Positions 26,629 to 35,486 of a DNA stretch of 64,000 nucleotides are shown one piece after another. This stretch comes from Bacillota bacterium (GTDB taxonomy: Bacteria; Bacillota; Dethiobacteria; DTU022; PWGO01). The stretch spans positions 124,001-188,000 of the forward strand of contig JAAYSV010000006.1 of assembly GCA_012518215.1 (NCBI GenBank), given 5' to 3'. The notes beneath the pieces were generated by a model. That model ran no database searches and was not told the DNA's origin. It worked only from the letters and a program-made list of their open reading frames with translations. Numbering within the stretch: position 1 is the first letter of the stretch; every line of letters starts with the position of its first letter. The position numbers and the translations under genes are program-made.

Positions 26629-27201
26629 TTGGACAGGCCATACGATGTGGTAGCCATCGGTGATTCGATTACCCAGGGTTTCCCCTTTTCTGAGGAATGC
26701 TCATGGGTCAATATCATCTCGAAAAAATATGCTCTCAAGATCGGGAACCGTGGTATATGTGGTGACCTCACCGCTGATATGTGCAATCGTTTTATTCGGG
26801 ATGTGGTCAGGGAGAGGCCCCGGGTGGTGATCATTCTTGGGGGTTACAACGATGCCTTCTGCGGGGTGCCACTGGAAAAGGTGGCCTTGAACTTTCGCAA
26901 GATGCATGATGAAGCGCGGAAACATGGTATTGGAACTGTCATGGGGCTGCCTACCCCGGTAGCTTTTTACAACATTGAATCAACATTGGCGGAATACAGA
27001 AATTGGATCAGGGATTATGCCCGGGCGGAAGGAATCGGGCTGATCGATTTTTACAATCCATTTCTGGACTCATCCAACGGTGGTCCATTGCCCGGCCTGA
27101 CCGTCGATGGAGCGCATCCCGGCATCGAGGGTTACAGGGTGATGGCCGGGGCAGTCGATAAGGAGATTTTTGCTCCCTTTACATCGAAAAAAGGCGGGTA
27201 G
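26629..27201 (+). CDS. SGNH/GDSL-family hydrolase
   Basis: This is a small esterase- or lipase-type hydrolase of 190 residues. The four blocks are present: GDSITQG with Ser13, a glycine in GNRGICG, the oxyanion Asn74 in GGYND, and the Asp160/His163 pair in DGAHPG. TTG 26629 is chosen because AGGGGGG lies about eight bases upstream; a GTG at 26593 would add 12 residues without a ribosome-binding site. It follows the VanW gene closely and may act on an envelope or polysaccharide ester. No signal peptide is seen. Confidence 0.85.
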   Translation: MDRPYDVVAIGDSITQGFPFSEECSWVNIISKKYALKIGNRGICGDLTADMCNRFIRDVVRERPRVVIILGGYNDAFCGVPLEKVALNFRKMHDEARKHGIGTVMGLPTPVAFYNIESTLAEYRNWIRDYARAEGIGLIDFYNPFLDSSNGGPLPGLTVDGAHPGIEGYRVMAGAVDKEIFAPFTSKKGG

Positions 27202-27308
27202 ATGAAAGATTTTATCAACATGCATGCCTCTGGCGTTGACACCTTCTGTTGATCATTATCTTCTGAAAGGGAATACTAAAGACATCAAGATCGAGGAAGG
27301 TGACGGTT

Positions 27309-27491
27309 ATGCCTCAAATCAGACCCAGGATAGAAAAATGTATAGAGGGGCTCAAAGAATCATCGGCAGAACTGAGAATTGCAGCAGAAGAAACGGAAAA
27401 CGAACAGGCCCGAAATGCTTTCAATCAAACTGCCAGGATGGCAGACGAATGTGTACAAAAATGCCAGATAGCACTCAACCAGCTAAAATAA
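27309..27491 (+). CDS. Small helical protein resembling DUF1657
   Basis: This 60-residue protein reads as two amphipathic helices with a NEQARNAFNQTARMADECVQ region, resembling the DUF1657 family of Bacillota whose function is unknown. GAGGAAGGTG at 27293-27302 sits before ATG 27309, which is preferred over GTG 27300. An intrinsic hairpin follows 25 bases after the stop, so the gene ends its transcript. The family assignment rests on pattern memory, not alignment. Confidence 0.65.
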   Translation: MPQIRPRIEKCIEGLKESSAELRIAAEETENEQARNAFNQTARMADECVQKCQIALNQLK

Positions 27492-27515
27492 CATTGTCAA
27501 CAAACGAAAATTTTG

Positions 27516-27551
27516 ATAACAGGGCAGCTGCAGACGCTGCCCTGTTATTTG
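27516..27551 (+). terminator. Intrinsic terminator upstream of gltX
   Basis: ATAACAGGGCAGC at 27516-27528 pairs with GCTGCCCTGTTAT at 27536-27548 over a seven-base loop. Only a short T stretch follows. It separates the small helical-protein gene from gltX. Confidence 0.7.
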
Positions 27552-27629
27552 GAATCATGACATGGAACAATCAGGGCAAGAATGATATACTCAATAAGAA
27601 TTTCATTATTGTTTGGGAGTGTGACAGGA

Positions 27630-29084
27630 ATGCCAACAGTGAGAGTCAGATTTGCGCCGAGCCCTACAGGGGAATTGCATATCGGGGGAGCCAGAACGGC
27701 CCTTTTCAACTGGTTGTATGCTCGCAAGAAAAATGGCGTTTTCATTCTGAGAATTGACGATACCGATGCGGAACGTTCCCGGGAAGAATACTGGACGGGA
27801 ATCATCGAGGCCATGAATTGGCTCGGGCTGGACTGGGACGAGGGCCCCGACAGGGGCGGGGATTATGGGCCCTATGTCCAATCGGAGAGGTATACGTCCT
27901 ACATGAAAGAGATCAACCGCCTTCTTGAAACCGGTAAAGCATATCATTGTTATTGCTCAAAAGAGAAACTGGAACGGGGCCGGGAAGAAGCGCGCCGCCA
28001 GGGAAAACCTTATGTATATCCCGGTACCTGTCGGAAATTGGACAGGGCTCCGGAGGGGGATAGAGGGGTAAAGCCTGTAGTCAGGCTGCGTACACCGGAC
28101 ACCGGGCAGACGGTGGTTCATGATCGGATCAGGGGGGAGGTCAGTTTCGATAACAGCATCCTTGATGATTTTATCATTTTAAAATCGGATGGGGTCCCCA
28201 CCTATAACTTTGCGAGCGTCGTGGACGATTGGGAGATGAAGATAAGCCATGTCATACGGGCTGAAGAACACCTGTCAAATACTCCCCGCCAGCAACTTGT
28301 GGCCGAAGCATTGGGTTACAGCTTGCCTGTATATGCACATGTACCGATGATTCTGGCCCCCGATCGTAGCAAACTGAGCAAAAGGCATGGGGCTACTTCA
28401 GTTCAGGAATTCAAGAATAAAGGGTTCTTGCCGGAAGCGTTGATAAACTATCTGGCATTGCTGGGCTGGTCTCCACCCGGGGAGGAAGAGATATTGCCGC
28501 TGGGCAGGATCATTGACTATTTTACCCTCGATCGGGTTGTGAAAACTGCGGCCATATACGACATCAAAAAAATAATATGGATCAACGGCCATTATATAAG
28601 GGAAAGTCCTACACAAAAGATGGCCGCCCTGTCCATCCCCTTTTTACAGCAAGCCGGTCTTCTGCCTGCTTCCGTTTCCAGCAGCGATATGAGCAGGGTG
28701 AACGATATATTTGCTGCTCTAAGCGACCGGGTCAAAACGATCGAGGAATTTGTGGATGCATCCACATATTTTTTTAAAAAAGATTTTGACTATGATGAAG
28801 AAGCGGCCAGGAAGGTACTGGGTAAAGAGGATGCCAGGGACAATTTGAGGTTATTCATTGATGGGTTGAAAGCAATGGATGATTTTTCACGTGACAGCAT
28901 TCAGAAAATGATGGATGAACTGTTCGCAAAACATGAAATATCCCCGGGACGCTTGAACAGGCCGGTGAGGATTGCCATCAGTGGGCGCCCGATAGGGCCC
29001 GAACTGATCGACATTATACTTATCCTGGGGCGGGATGAAACCATCAGACGTTGCGAAAAAGCTGTGACATCCAATTGGTCATAG
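27630..29084 (+). CDS. gltX: Glutamyl-tRNA synthetase
   Basis: This class I synthetase charges tRNA-Glu, and possibly tRNA-Gln in organisms that use the amidotransferase route. The HIGH-type signature is PSPTGELHIGG at residues 10-20 and the KMSKS-type loop is KLSKR at 248-252. Length is 484. The frame is open back to 27582, but ATG 27630 gives the standard start MPTVRVRFAPSPTG, with GGGAG about ten bases upstream. The gene ends ten bases before the stop of the convergent capA-like gene. Whether it is discriminating cannot be told here. Confidence 0.96.
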   Translation: MPTVRVRFAPSPTGELHIGGARTALFNWLYARKKNGVFILRIDDTDAERSREEYWTGIIEAMNWLGLDWDEGPDRGGDYGPYVQSERYTSYMKEINRLLETGKAYHCYCSKEKLERGREEARRQGKPYVYPGTCRKLDRAPEGDRGVKPVVRLRTPDTGQTVVHDRIRGEVSFDNSILDDFIILKSDGVPTYNFASVVDDWEMKISHVIRAEEHLSNTPRQQLVAEALGYSLPVYAHVPMILAPDRSKLSKRHGATSVQEFKNKGFLPEALINYLALLGWSPPGEEEILPLGRIIDYFTLDRVVKTAAIYDIKKIIWINGHYIRESPTQKMAALSIPFLQQAGLLPASVSSSDMSRVNDIFAALSDRVKTIEEFVDASTYFFKKDFDYDEEAARKVLGKEDARDNLRLFIDGLKAMDDFSRDSIQKMMDELFAKHEISPGRLNRPVRIAISGRPIGPELIDIILILGRDETIRRCEKAVTSNWS

Positions 29085-29093
29085 CAACCGTGG

Positions 29094-30389
29094 TCAGGGG
29101 GCCTGAAATTTTTGCGGTTTGAATGCGGGCTCGAACCCTTCCAATCTCTGTACGATATCGTTCCAGACCGGCAACAGACGATCATATTTGTGGCCGGGCA
29201 TTTTGTAGGTTTCCGGGGTGGAATCGATCAGCAGGTGAAGTGGAATGATACGGTGCCGCCAATCGCGGTTAACCCTGGTAATGATATAATCAACATCCTT
29301 GATACGTGTATCGCCGGAGACCATTTCTTTTTCCAGTTTGATCTGCATCAGCAGTCCGTATTTTACCTCTTCGGTAGGTATTACACCCGGCCAGTGAAAC
29401 TGATTGGAAATAAAGTTACCCATCGAGTAAACCAAAAATGTGCGATGAGAGCCCCCATCATCCCTCTCCGTGGTGATATATTCCATGGGCTGGATGACAT
29501 GAGGATGGCATCCCAGAATCAGATCTGCTCCTGTTTCAGCCAATATTTGTGCCATTCGTTCCTGCCATGAATTGGGCGTAAATTTGTATTCATAACCCCA
29601 ATGCATGTATACAGCCACGATATCTGCACCTTCCTTGCGCGCTGCAGCAATATCCGTTTCAAAAATGTTTCGCGTTTTCTCGAGTTGTGGATCGGCATCA
29701 AGATCGATGAAGTTGATAATATATTCCTGGCCGGCAGGGATGATCATGCCGTTGATGATATCCGTGTAAGCCAGGAAAGCAATCTTGATTCCATTCACAT
29801 CCACAACAAGTGGGGTGTTTCTTTCCTCCGGACTTCTGAAAGTACCGAAGGTTTCGAGTCCGGCTTCCTGGAGAACATCGATCGTTCGTAGCAGGCCGGA
29901 GGCCCCCCTGTCAAGCGAATGGTTGTTGGCTGTGGCCATCAGGTCAAAGCCGACATCTTTCAAGTTACGCGCCAATGCATCGGGACTGTTGAACCGGGCC
30001 GGATCACCGCTGAAACCCCTTTCCTCACCGGCAAGCGTAGTTTCAAAGTTGCCCACGGCCAGATCGGCTTTCTTGATATACTCCTTGATAAATTCAAAAC
30101 TGGGTGAGAAGTCATATTCCCCTGTTTGCCGATCCTTTGCCCCCTCGAGTTGTGAAGGATGCACCATTATATCCCCGCATGCAACCAGAAGAACTTCGCG
30201 ATATTCCTCGGTTGGGGCTGGTTCATCGGCGATGGGGCTGTCCACGGTGGCTGGATTCTTGCCGGAATTGTAGAGGAAATAAAAGCCCAGGGCCAGGGAA
30301 AGAATTACAATTGCAGTGAGGGGTAAAATGTATTTTTTCTTTAATTTTTTACGGGTCTTTTTTTTGCTATAATTGTTGTATCCGTGCAT
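29094..30389 (-). CDS. CapA-family poly-gamma-glutamate/capsule synthesis protein
   Basis: The product of 431 residues has a basic start, one membrane segment (about 20-40) and an extracytoplasmic CapA/PgsA-type metallophosphatase-like domain. Motifs seen are ACGDIMVH, GNFETTLAG, TANNHSLDRG, HWGYEY and GCHPHVIQP. These proteins take part in making or anchoring poly-gamma-glutamate in some Bacillota, but capB and capC are not nearby, so the role is open. The start has AAGGAG, and a TATAAT -10 on this strand lies at 30415-30420 with a weak -35. Confidence 0.85.
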   Translation of the reverse strand: MHGYNNYSKKKTRKKLKKKYILPLTAIVILSLALGFYFLYNSGKNPATVDSPIADEPAPTEEYREVLLVACGDIMVHPSQLEGAKDRQTGEYDFSPSFEFIKEYIKKADLAVGNFETTLAGEERGFSGDPARFNSPDALARNLKDVGFDLMATANNHSLDRGASGLLRTIDVLQEAGLETFGTFRSPEERNTPLVVDVNGIKIAFLAYTDIINGMIIPAGQEYIINFIDLDADPQLEKTRNIFETDIAAARKEGADIVAVYMHWGYEYKFTPNSWQERMAQILAETGADLILGCHPHVIQPMEYITTERDDGGSHRTFLVYSMGNFISNQFHWPGVIPTEEVKYGLLMQIKLEKEMVSGDTRIKDVDYIITRVNRDWRHRIIPLHLLIDSTPETYKMPGHKYDRLLPVWNDIVQRLEGFEPAFKPQKFQAP

Positions 30390-30653
30390 GATTGCTCCTT
30401 GAATGTTCTACGGAATTATAACATAGTTTGCTGGCCGGAAAAACCCTTTTAAAAAAATATAACAATTTTGTAACAAAGCGTATTGAAGCTCGACAATTGA
30501 AAGACCGGGGCAAAAAAGAGGCGGAGCGAGGTGAATGAAACGCAACAGATATTTTGCAAATAACCGGGGGAGATCGATGTAACTGGAGGGGGCTGTTTTT
30601 TGCATACACGTTTTGCAAATAATAATGGTAAAACAGGGAGGAAGGTCCTTGAA

Positions 30654-31067
30654 ATGAAAACATATACCGAATATTTCACGATCAACACTGACAAACGTAG
30701 AGAATATCTTGGAATTACGGATAGGGTGGAGGAAGCGGTACGGAAAAGTGGAGTTGAAGAAGGGATGGCCCTGGTTTCGGCCATGCATATAACTGCCGGG
30801 GTATATATCAATGATGATGAACCTGGGTTCAGGGCAGATATGGACAGGATGCTGGAAGGAATCGCCCCTTTTGGCAGAAGCTACGAACATCACCGGACCG
30901 GTGAAGACAATGGTGATGCACACTTGAAAAACATTCTGATGGGGCATCAGGTGATCGTTCCAGTTACCGCGGGAAGGCTAGATCTGGGCCCCTGGCAGCA
31001 GATATTTTACGCCGAATTTGATGGACGGCGGCCCAAGCGCCTGGTAGTCAAAATCATGGGGAGCTGA
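30654..31067 (+). CDS. YjbQ-family protein (secondary thiamine-phosphate synthase)
   Basis: This UPF0047/YjbQ-family enzyme of 137 residues has a family member with weak thiamine-phosphate synthase activity. Conserved blocks are HITAGVYIN (45-53), DNGDAHLKN (85-93) and [18 protein letters not shown] (107-124). ATG 30654 is chosen after GGAGGAAGG; the frame is open to 30600, but that leader does not resemble the family. The physiological substrate of the family is not settled. It diverges from the capA-like gene. Confidence 0.88.
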   Translation: MKTYTEYFTINTDKRREYLGITDRVEEAVRKSGVEEGMALVSAMHITAGVYINDDEPGFRADMDRMLEGIAPFGRSYEHHRTGEDNGDAHLKNILMGHQVIVPVTAGRLDLGPWQQIFYAEFDGRRPKRLVVKIMGS

Positions 31068-31154
31068 CATCCAGGCAAGACAAATAACGTGAATAAATGA
31101 AGAAGTTTGCCCATATCATTTATTGATATTTGCTTTTGGCAAGGAGGGGCAGAT

Positions 31155-31415
31155 GTGGATCAATTCAGCGTTTACGGACTGGCATTAGTCCCTGTTGTTG
31201 TGGGTCTTACCGAATTGTTGAAAAGGGCAGGTGTTCCCAAGAGTATAATCCCTGTGGTGTCAATAGCCCTGGGTCTTCTTTTTTCCTTTTTCTATCTGGC
31301 TCCCGGCGATCCGAAAAAAGCCATACTGATCGGCCTGGTCCTCGGACTATCATCCATGGGATTGTACTCGGGAGCGAAGAATACATACTACAAGATCAAG
31401 AACAGGGAATTGTAA
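31155..31415 (+). CDS. Small two-pass membrane protein, holin-like
   Basis: This 86-residue protein has two hydrophobic stretches (about residues 5-20 and 27-45) plus a third weaker one around 53-66, and ends with a basic tail (YYKIKNREL). The pattern resembles small phage-holin-type proteins, but no phage genes are nearby, so I call it only by topology. GTG 31155 has AAGGAGGGG six bases upstream and is preferred. A strong terminator lies 30 bases downstream, so it appears to be a single-gene unit. Confidence 0.65.
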   Translation: MDQFSVYGLALVPVVVGLTELLKRAGVPKSIIPVVSIALGLLFSFFYLAPGDPKKAILIGLVLGLSSMGLYSGAKNTYYKIKNREL

Positions 31416-31445
31416 AGGAAAGGGACAATCGGGTTGATTGTTTGC

Positions 31446-31472
31446 AAACAGGCCGCACGGGCCTGTTTTTTA
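31446..31472 (+). terminator. Intrinsic terminator after the holin-like gene
   Basis: AAACAGGCC at 31446-31454 pairs perfectly with GGCCTGTTT at 31460-31468 over a five-base loop, with a T-run overlapping the 3' arm. Confidence 0.9.
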
Positions 31473-31579
31473 TTGTTCGTATGCTTATTAATTTGTTGAG
31501 AAGTGGCGTATTTAGAAGGATAATAATCAGCAGATGACGAATTAGAGAAATTACCTGCTCTTGCGAGGAGACACTATGG

Positions 31580-32542
31580 GTGAAGATATATTGTATTTTT
31601 ATCATATCGGTATCTTTTTTCTTTTTGGCTCTTGCTGTTGTATTGCATGCTGACAGGTTGTACCCGGTGACGTTGGTCTGGGGCCTGGTCAATGCTCTTC
31701 TATTTCCGTTGTATTTAAGCTATTTTCAGCCCTTGACCTCGTTTCTGTTGTATATGATCGTTTTTTTGGCCGGGGGAAGGGTAATCTATACTGTTTCCCG
31801 GAGGCGCCGGCAAGAAGTGAATACATCGCGTGTCAGCCGGGAAAACAAGCAGGCTCCGGAAGGAACGGAGCAAGAAAAGGGGGGAGATGTATCAAAAGAA
31901 ATAACCGATACGTCCCCGGTGGAGAGCGCCATGGCCGGGGATGGAAGGGCATGCCCATCCGGCCGCATCATGGAAACTCCCGGGAAAACCATTGTCACAT
32001 GCACGAGCAGTGAACCAGAAATACCGGCCGATATTGAAGAACGAGCCGGCAAGGAGGGGGTTCCCTGTCTGCCCATCCCGAGGCCATTGCCTTGTTTGCC
32101 TTTGATCACGATGGAAGATCGCAGGAAAGAGCTGGCAGTCCTGCTGGAAAGGGGCATCACGGTCGATGAACTGGTAAATATCTATCTCCGGTGTCGCATG
32201 GAGAACAATCTGCTTGTTTCGGTGGAATACCTGCAGGCCGCTTTTTCCAGAACCGATGATTCTGGCATAAAATTACTTCTCTGTGCCGATCTGGTCATCA
32301 TTTACAGGGAACTGGGCAGGTATTCGGAAGCCGCTACATTTGTTTCGTCATTTCTGAATGAAGAAGGCCAACTGCTGGAAACATCGACCCGGGAACATTT
32401 TGAGATGCTGCTGGTTTACCTGCAGGAATTGGACAAACTACTACAGAAGGATGGTCTTACGGGTACTTCTTATTCCGATTTGCCGGAAATGACAAAGTTG
32501 AAGGCCGGAAAAATATGGAAAAATAATACAATCTATCTTTAA
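31580..32542 (+). CDS. Hypothetical membrane protein with cytoplasmic helical domain
   Basis: I do not recognise this family. The 320-residue product begins with two to three hydrophobic segments (about residues 3-25, 30-48 and 52-70). A low-complexity polar linker follows (about 75-175, rich in Glu, Thr, Ser and Pro), then a helical C-terminal domain (about 178-300) with a pattern reminiscent of short helix-turn repeats. The start is GTG 31580 with GAGGAGA nine bases upstream; an overlapping ATG at 31576 is in another frame that soon stops. It is followed 18 bases later by the PRC-barrel gene, so the two probably share an operon. Confidence 0.7.
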   Translation: MKIYCIFIISVSFFFLALAVVLHADRLYPVTLVWGLVNALLFPLYLSYFQPLTSFLLYMIVFLAGGRVIYTVSRRRRQEVNTSRVSRENKQAPEGTEQEKGGDVSKEITDTSPVESAMAGDGRACPSGRIMETPGKTIVTCTSSEPEIPADIEERAGKEGVPCLPIPRPLPCLPLITMEDRRKELAVLLERGITVDELVNIYLRCRMENNLLVSVEYLQAAFSRTDDSGIKLLLCADLVIIYRELGRYSEAATFVSSFLNEEGQLLETSTREHFEMLLVYLQELDKLLQKDGLTGTSYSDLPEMTKLKAGKIWKNNTIYL

Positions 32543-32560
32543 GAAGGAGGAACAAAGCTC

Positions 32561-33547
32561 ATGAAGCGAAGCCAGGAATTGTTGGGGATACCGATTTTCA
32601 GCATTAGCGAGGGTGTCCAGATCGGAACTGTCAAAGGTTTGCTGATAAATCCCTGCGAAAAAAATGTCGAGTTTTTGTTAATTGACGAACCGGGAGCATC
32701 AGAAGAGCTCAGGGGAATTTCTTTCCTGTCCGCGAATGCAATTGGCGATTTTGCCATCACGGTGGAAAAAGATTGCGGTGTAATTGATCTTCTGAAGGTA
32801 AAAGTATTGAAGAATCTGGTCGATGTCGGATTGGATATTTTCGGGAAAAAGGTCGTTAGCAACAAAGGGGCTTATATCGGAGATGTTTCCGAATACTCCA
32901 TCAATACGGAGGACGGGAACATTGCCGAGTTCTTTTACCGTACAGAGGGAAACAATGAAACAGAATATGCCCTTTCTGCAGAACAGGTTATAACCATCGG
33001 CAAGGAGGCCCTGATAATCGATGATTCCATTGCTGCAGGAACAACCACTTCCGACCCGGTAAAACAGGAGGAGCAAGAACCGGCATCAACGCCTCAGGAA
33101 GAGTTGCGAAATTTTAAAGAGGGAGATGAAGGAACACCTGAATTGACGGAGGAGGTAGACATTGTTACCACGGGAGAAACAACAGCGGTTGAAACAGAAA
33201 TTCCGGTGGTAGAGGTCCCGTTGGACGCTTCCGCAAAAGAGGAGGTTCAGGATCCCGTTGCTATCGAAAATGATGATATAGGCGAAGAAATTGAAATAGA
33301 AAAGTCCGCAGAGCCGGAGGCAGGTTCAAAACAAGAAACCTCCGAAGGCCAGGAGAAAACACTTTCGAAACTGGTTCAGCAACAGAGACAGTATATACTT
33401 GGGAAAACACTGATCAGGGATATAAAAGATGAAAATGGGGAGATACTGGCCAGGGAAAACGAGAAGGTAACCGATGAAATATTTTACCGTCTGTACAGTG
33501 CCGGGCCACAAAAAATAGTTGAAGCGATGACCTATGTGAAGGACTAA
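32561..33547 (+). CDS. PRC-barrel domain protein with acidic linker
   Basis: This is a 328-residue protein. Residues about 1-75 and 80-155 look like two tandem PRC-barrel units (LLGIPIFSISEGVQIGTVKGL and FGKKVVSNKGAYIGDV). A long acidic, Thr/Glu-rich disordered stretch (about 160-270) and a short C-terminal domain (QYILGKTLIRDIKDENGEIL) follow. PRC barrels in Bacillota often accompany sporulation or photosynthetic and ribosome-maturation proteins; no specific role can be assigned. The ribosome-binding site is AAGGAGG. The VanW gene begins 47 bases downstream. Confidence 0.8.
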   Translation: MKRSQELLGIPIFSISEGVQIGTVKGLLINPCEKNVEFLLIDEPGASEELRGISFLSANAIGDFAITVEKDCGVIDLLKVKVLKNLVDVGLDIFGKKVVSNKGAYIGDVSEYSINTEDGNIAEFFYRTEGNNETEYALSAEQVITIGKEALIIDDSIAAGTTTSDPVKQEEQEPASTPQEELRNFKEGDEGTPELTEEVDIVTTGETTAVETEIPVVEVPLDASAKEEVQDPVAIENDDIGEEIEIEKSAEPEAGSKQETSEGQEKTLSKLVQQQRQYILGKTLIRDIKDENGEILARENEKVTDEIFYRLYSAGPQKIVEAMTYVKD

Positions 33548-33594
33548 TGCAGGGTATGCCGTAGAACAATTCCGCTTCAGGGTAATGTAACCGG

Positions 33595-34920
33595 ATGAAT
33601 AGAAAACGTTTGTTTTTTTTGCTGATGGTATTTTTCCAGGCTCTTGTCCTGGTCCTCGGGGGAGTGTGTTTTTCCTTCTTCGGGTATAACAAAGATACTT
33701 TTGGCCGCGAAATAACGATTTCCGGCATATCGGTGGCCGGGTTGTCGGAAAGTTCTGCAAGGGAAAACCTGAAGAAAGAACTTTCCTTGCCATCCAGGAT
33801 AGTTTTCGTCTGGAAGGAAGAGGAGTATGCCATTCCTGTTGATGCCGGAAATATCTCTCATGATATTGATCTGTCCATTGATAGGGCCCTTCAGGCAAAA
33901 AATATATTTCATGAAATCGCATGGTTTCCGCCAATGATTGACTTTGCCGTACCCCTCGCAATAACGAAAGATTTCCTCCGTGAGGAAATCACGAAGATCA
34001 AGGGTGAATTTGATCGTCCCCCTGAAAATGCGCGGTTATTTATCAAGGAAGGGGTTCCCTACCTGGAAGAAGGGGTTCCGGGCCGCTGCCTGGATATTGT
34101 TGCTACCGAGCAGGAGGCCGTAAAACGGCTGCAAAGGGGGCAGACTTCAAACATACCCGTCAGGGCCGAAATACTTGAACCGGATATCAAGAGCAAGAAC
34201 CTGCCCGATACCAACAATATTCTTTCCGAATACAAAACTTCGCTGGATGGGGTTCACGCCAACGCTGTCAACAACATCGGCATTGCGCTTGGTTTTTTGG
34301 ATGGAACCATTATCGGGCCGGGAGAAACCTTTTCCTTCAATCTTGCAGTGGGTCCTGTTACGTCCGATCGGGGTTACAGGGAAACGGAGGTCCTTGAAAA
34401 CCATGCGGAAACGATCGTGGGGATCGATGGCGGCTTGAATCAGCTTGCAACTACCACATATCAGGCAGCATTGCTTGCTGGACTGGAAATAATTGAGAGG
34501 CATCCGCATGGGGGAGAGGTTCCTTATGTCAGGCTGGGGCTCGGTGCCACGGTAAATTATCGTTCCAGGGATCTTGCGATCAAAAATACATATAAAGATC
34601 CGATTCTTCTGGTTGGCTCGGTAAATGACGGAGTCTTGAGAGTCAAATATTACGGTGCACCTGGACCCGATAGCGCATACACGGTTAAAATCGAGGCAAA
34701 TATCGCGGAGACGATCCCCCCGATCAAGTTTGAGCAGGAAGCTCCAGGTTTGCCCAGGGGGCAGACAGAGATCGTCCAGGAGGCACGCGATGGATACCGC
34801 GTGGAAGTATTCAGGGTTGTGTATGATGGGAATAAAGAAATCAGGAGAGAATTGATCTACGAGGATTTATATCAGCCGGTAAATGAAATCATCCGTATCG
34901 GTACAAGAAGTGCACAATAA
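33595..34920 (+). CDS. VanW-family protein with altered core motif
   Basis: The 441-residue protein has an N-terminal membrane segment (about 5-27), a PG_binding_4-type region, a VanW domain and a G5-like tail, the same layout as the VanW protein at 25,168. Its core motif reads GGLNQLATTTYQAALLAG, where the first protein and most relatives have GGxCQxSSTLYN. Here the cysteine is replaced by asparagine and the paired serines are lost. It follows the PRC-barrel gene and may be co-transcribed. Function is unknown; the changed motif suggests divergence rather than a frameshift, since the frame is intact. Confidence 0.83.
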   Translation: MNRKRLFFLLMVFFQALVLVLGGVCFSFFGYNKDTFGREITISGISVAGLSESSARENLKKELSLPSRIVFVWKEEEYAIPVDAGNISHDIDLSIDRALQAKNIFHEIAWFPPMIDFAVPLAITKDFLREEITKIKGEFDRPPENARLFIKEGVPYLEEGVPGRCLDIVATEQEAVKRLQRGQTSNIPVRAEILEPDIKSKNLPDTNNILSEYKTSLDGVHANAVNNIGIALGFLDGTIIGPGETFSFNLAVGPVTSDRGYRETEVLENHAETIVGIDGGLNQLATTTYQAALLAGLEIIERHPHGGEVPYVRLGLGATVNYRSRDLAIKNTYKDPILLVGSVNDGVLRVKYYGAPGPDSAYTVKIEANIAETIPPIKFEQEAPGLPRGQTEIVQEARDGYRVEVFRVVYDGNKEIRRELIYEDLYQPVNEIIRIGTRSAQ

Positions 34921-34930
34921 ATCCATCTTG

Positions 34931-34966
34931 CAGGGCTGATTGAAGGATCAAGGCGGCCCTGTATTT
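34931..34966 (+). terminator. Possible terminator after the second VanW gene
   Basis: CAGGGC at 34931-34936 pairs with GCCCTG at 34956-34961 over a 19-base loop, followed by TATTTT. The long loop and short T-run make this a weak candidate. Confidence 0.45.
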
Positions 34967-35112
34967 TAAATGGTAATTAGTTAACATAAGATATATTATC
35001 GGAAGATAACAAAGAGTCAGAATCTGGCAGGTCGGTTATTGGCCCGCGATCACTGGCTTCTTCTCTCTTTTGTTCTCTTTTGTGGTTCATAGTATTTTTC
35101 CAAAATTATTTA

Positions 35113-35134
35113 TTGACGATCATTTGACGATCAT
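35113..35134. repeat. Tandem duplication of an 11-mer
   Basis: TTGACGATCAT occurs twice in direct succession at 35113-35123 and 35124-35134. The second copy ends at the stop of the small minus-strand frame, which could mark the edge of an old insertion. Confidence 0.8.
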
Positions 35135-35358
35135 CAATCTTGAGATTTCGATTCGGTATATTCCATACAAATAATTTTTTTTAGCTTGAACACAACAAAC
35201 TGGATTTTTCCACCGAATGCCTTGAAGAACATCGACAATGTTAAACGTGGAATGAAATGCCTGTCCCCCACCTTCCAAGTTTTTATAAAACACTCATTTT
35301 TGCAAAATTCATTGAAGTTGGACTTGTAGAGATCACACATGGCGGAATACCGGAACAT
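35134..35358 (-). pseudogene. Possible remnant of a transposase N-terminus
   Basis: This is a 74-residue frame on the minus strand. The part FIKTWKVGDRHFIPRLTLSMFF resembles the early region of some IS4-type DDE transposases, where a short helical segment is followed by a (K/R)L-x-F-x-x-L pattern. After about 60 residues the similarity fades and the frame stops, and no DDE catalytic core follows. There is no ribosome-binding site. The assignment is from memory of family patterns and could be chance; the AT-rich surroundings and the tandem 11-mer fit a decayed element. Confidence 0.25.
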
Positions 35359-35386
35359 GGTAATGACATTGTACGGATAATACAGA

Positions 35387-35410
35387 CCCTGTCAAAGGTT
35401 ATTGACAGGG
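35387..35410. promoter_or_regulatory. Dyad overlapping the leuA -35
   Basis: CCCTGTCA at 35387-35394 and TGACAGGG at 35403-35410 form a perfect eight-base inverted repeat with an eight-base spacer. The right arm covers the TTGACA -35 of the leuA promoter, a position suited to a repressor. It lacks a T-run, so a terminator is less likely. Confidence 0.5.
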
Positions 35411-35430
35411 CATTTCAAATACAATAAGAT
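35402..35430 (+). promoter_or_regulatory. Sigma-A-type promoter for the leuA T-box leader
   Basis: TTGACA at 35402-35407 and TAAGAT at 35425-35430 are spaced by 17 bases. The transcript would start near 35437 and begin with the T-box leader. Confidence 0.7.
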
Positions 35431-35486
35431 AATCATGACAATATAGATAAAATCGAAGAACGGAAACAGTACGGGAAGTAAATCCT

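Larger units (their letters stand above)
34921..35401. other. AT-rich intergenic stretch with repeats
   Basis: This region precedes the leuA promoter and has no firm gene. It holds a possible terminator (34931-34966), a tandem duplication of the 11-mer TTGACGATCAT at 35113-35134, a direct CTCTTTTGTT-type repeat around 35063-35082 and a possible transposase remnant on the minus strand. Its AT content is higher than the flanks. Confidence 0.5.

Noticed and set aside
31155-31415. Prophage remnant suggested by the holin-like protein
   Set aside because: No integrase, lysin or structural phage gene is near, and two-pass small proteins are common outside phages.
25168-34920. Vancomycin-resistance cluster suggested by two VanW proteins
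   Set aside because: No vanH, vanA-type ligase, vanX or regulator genes accompany them; VanW domains are widespread in spore formers.
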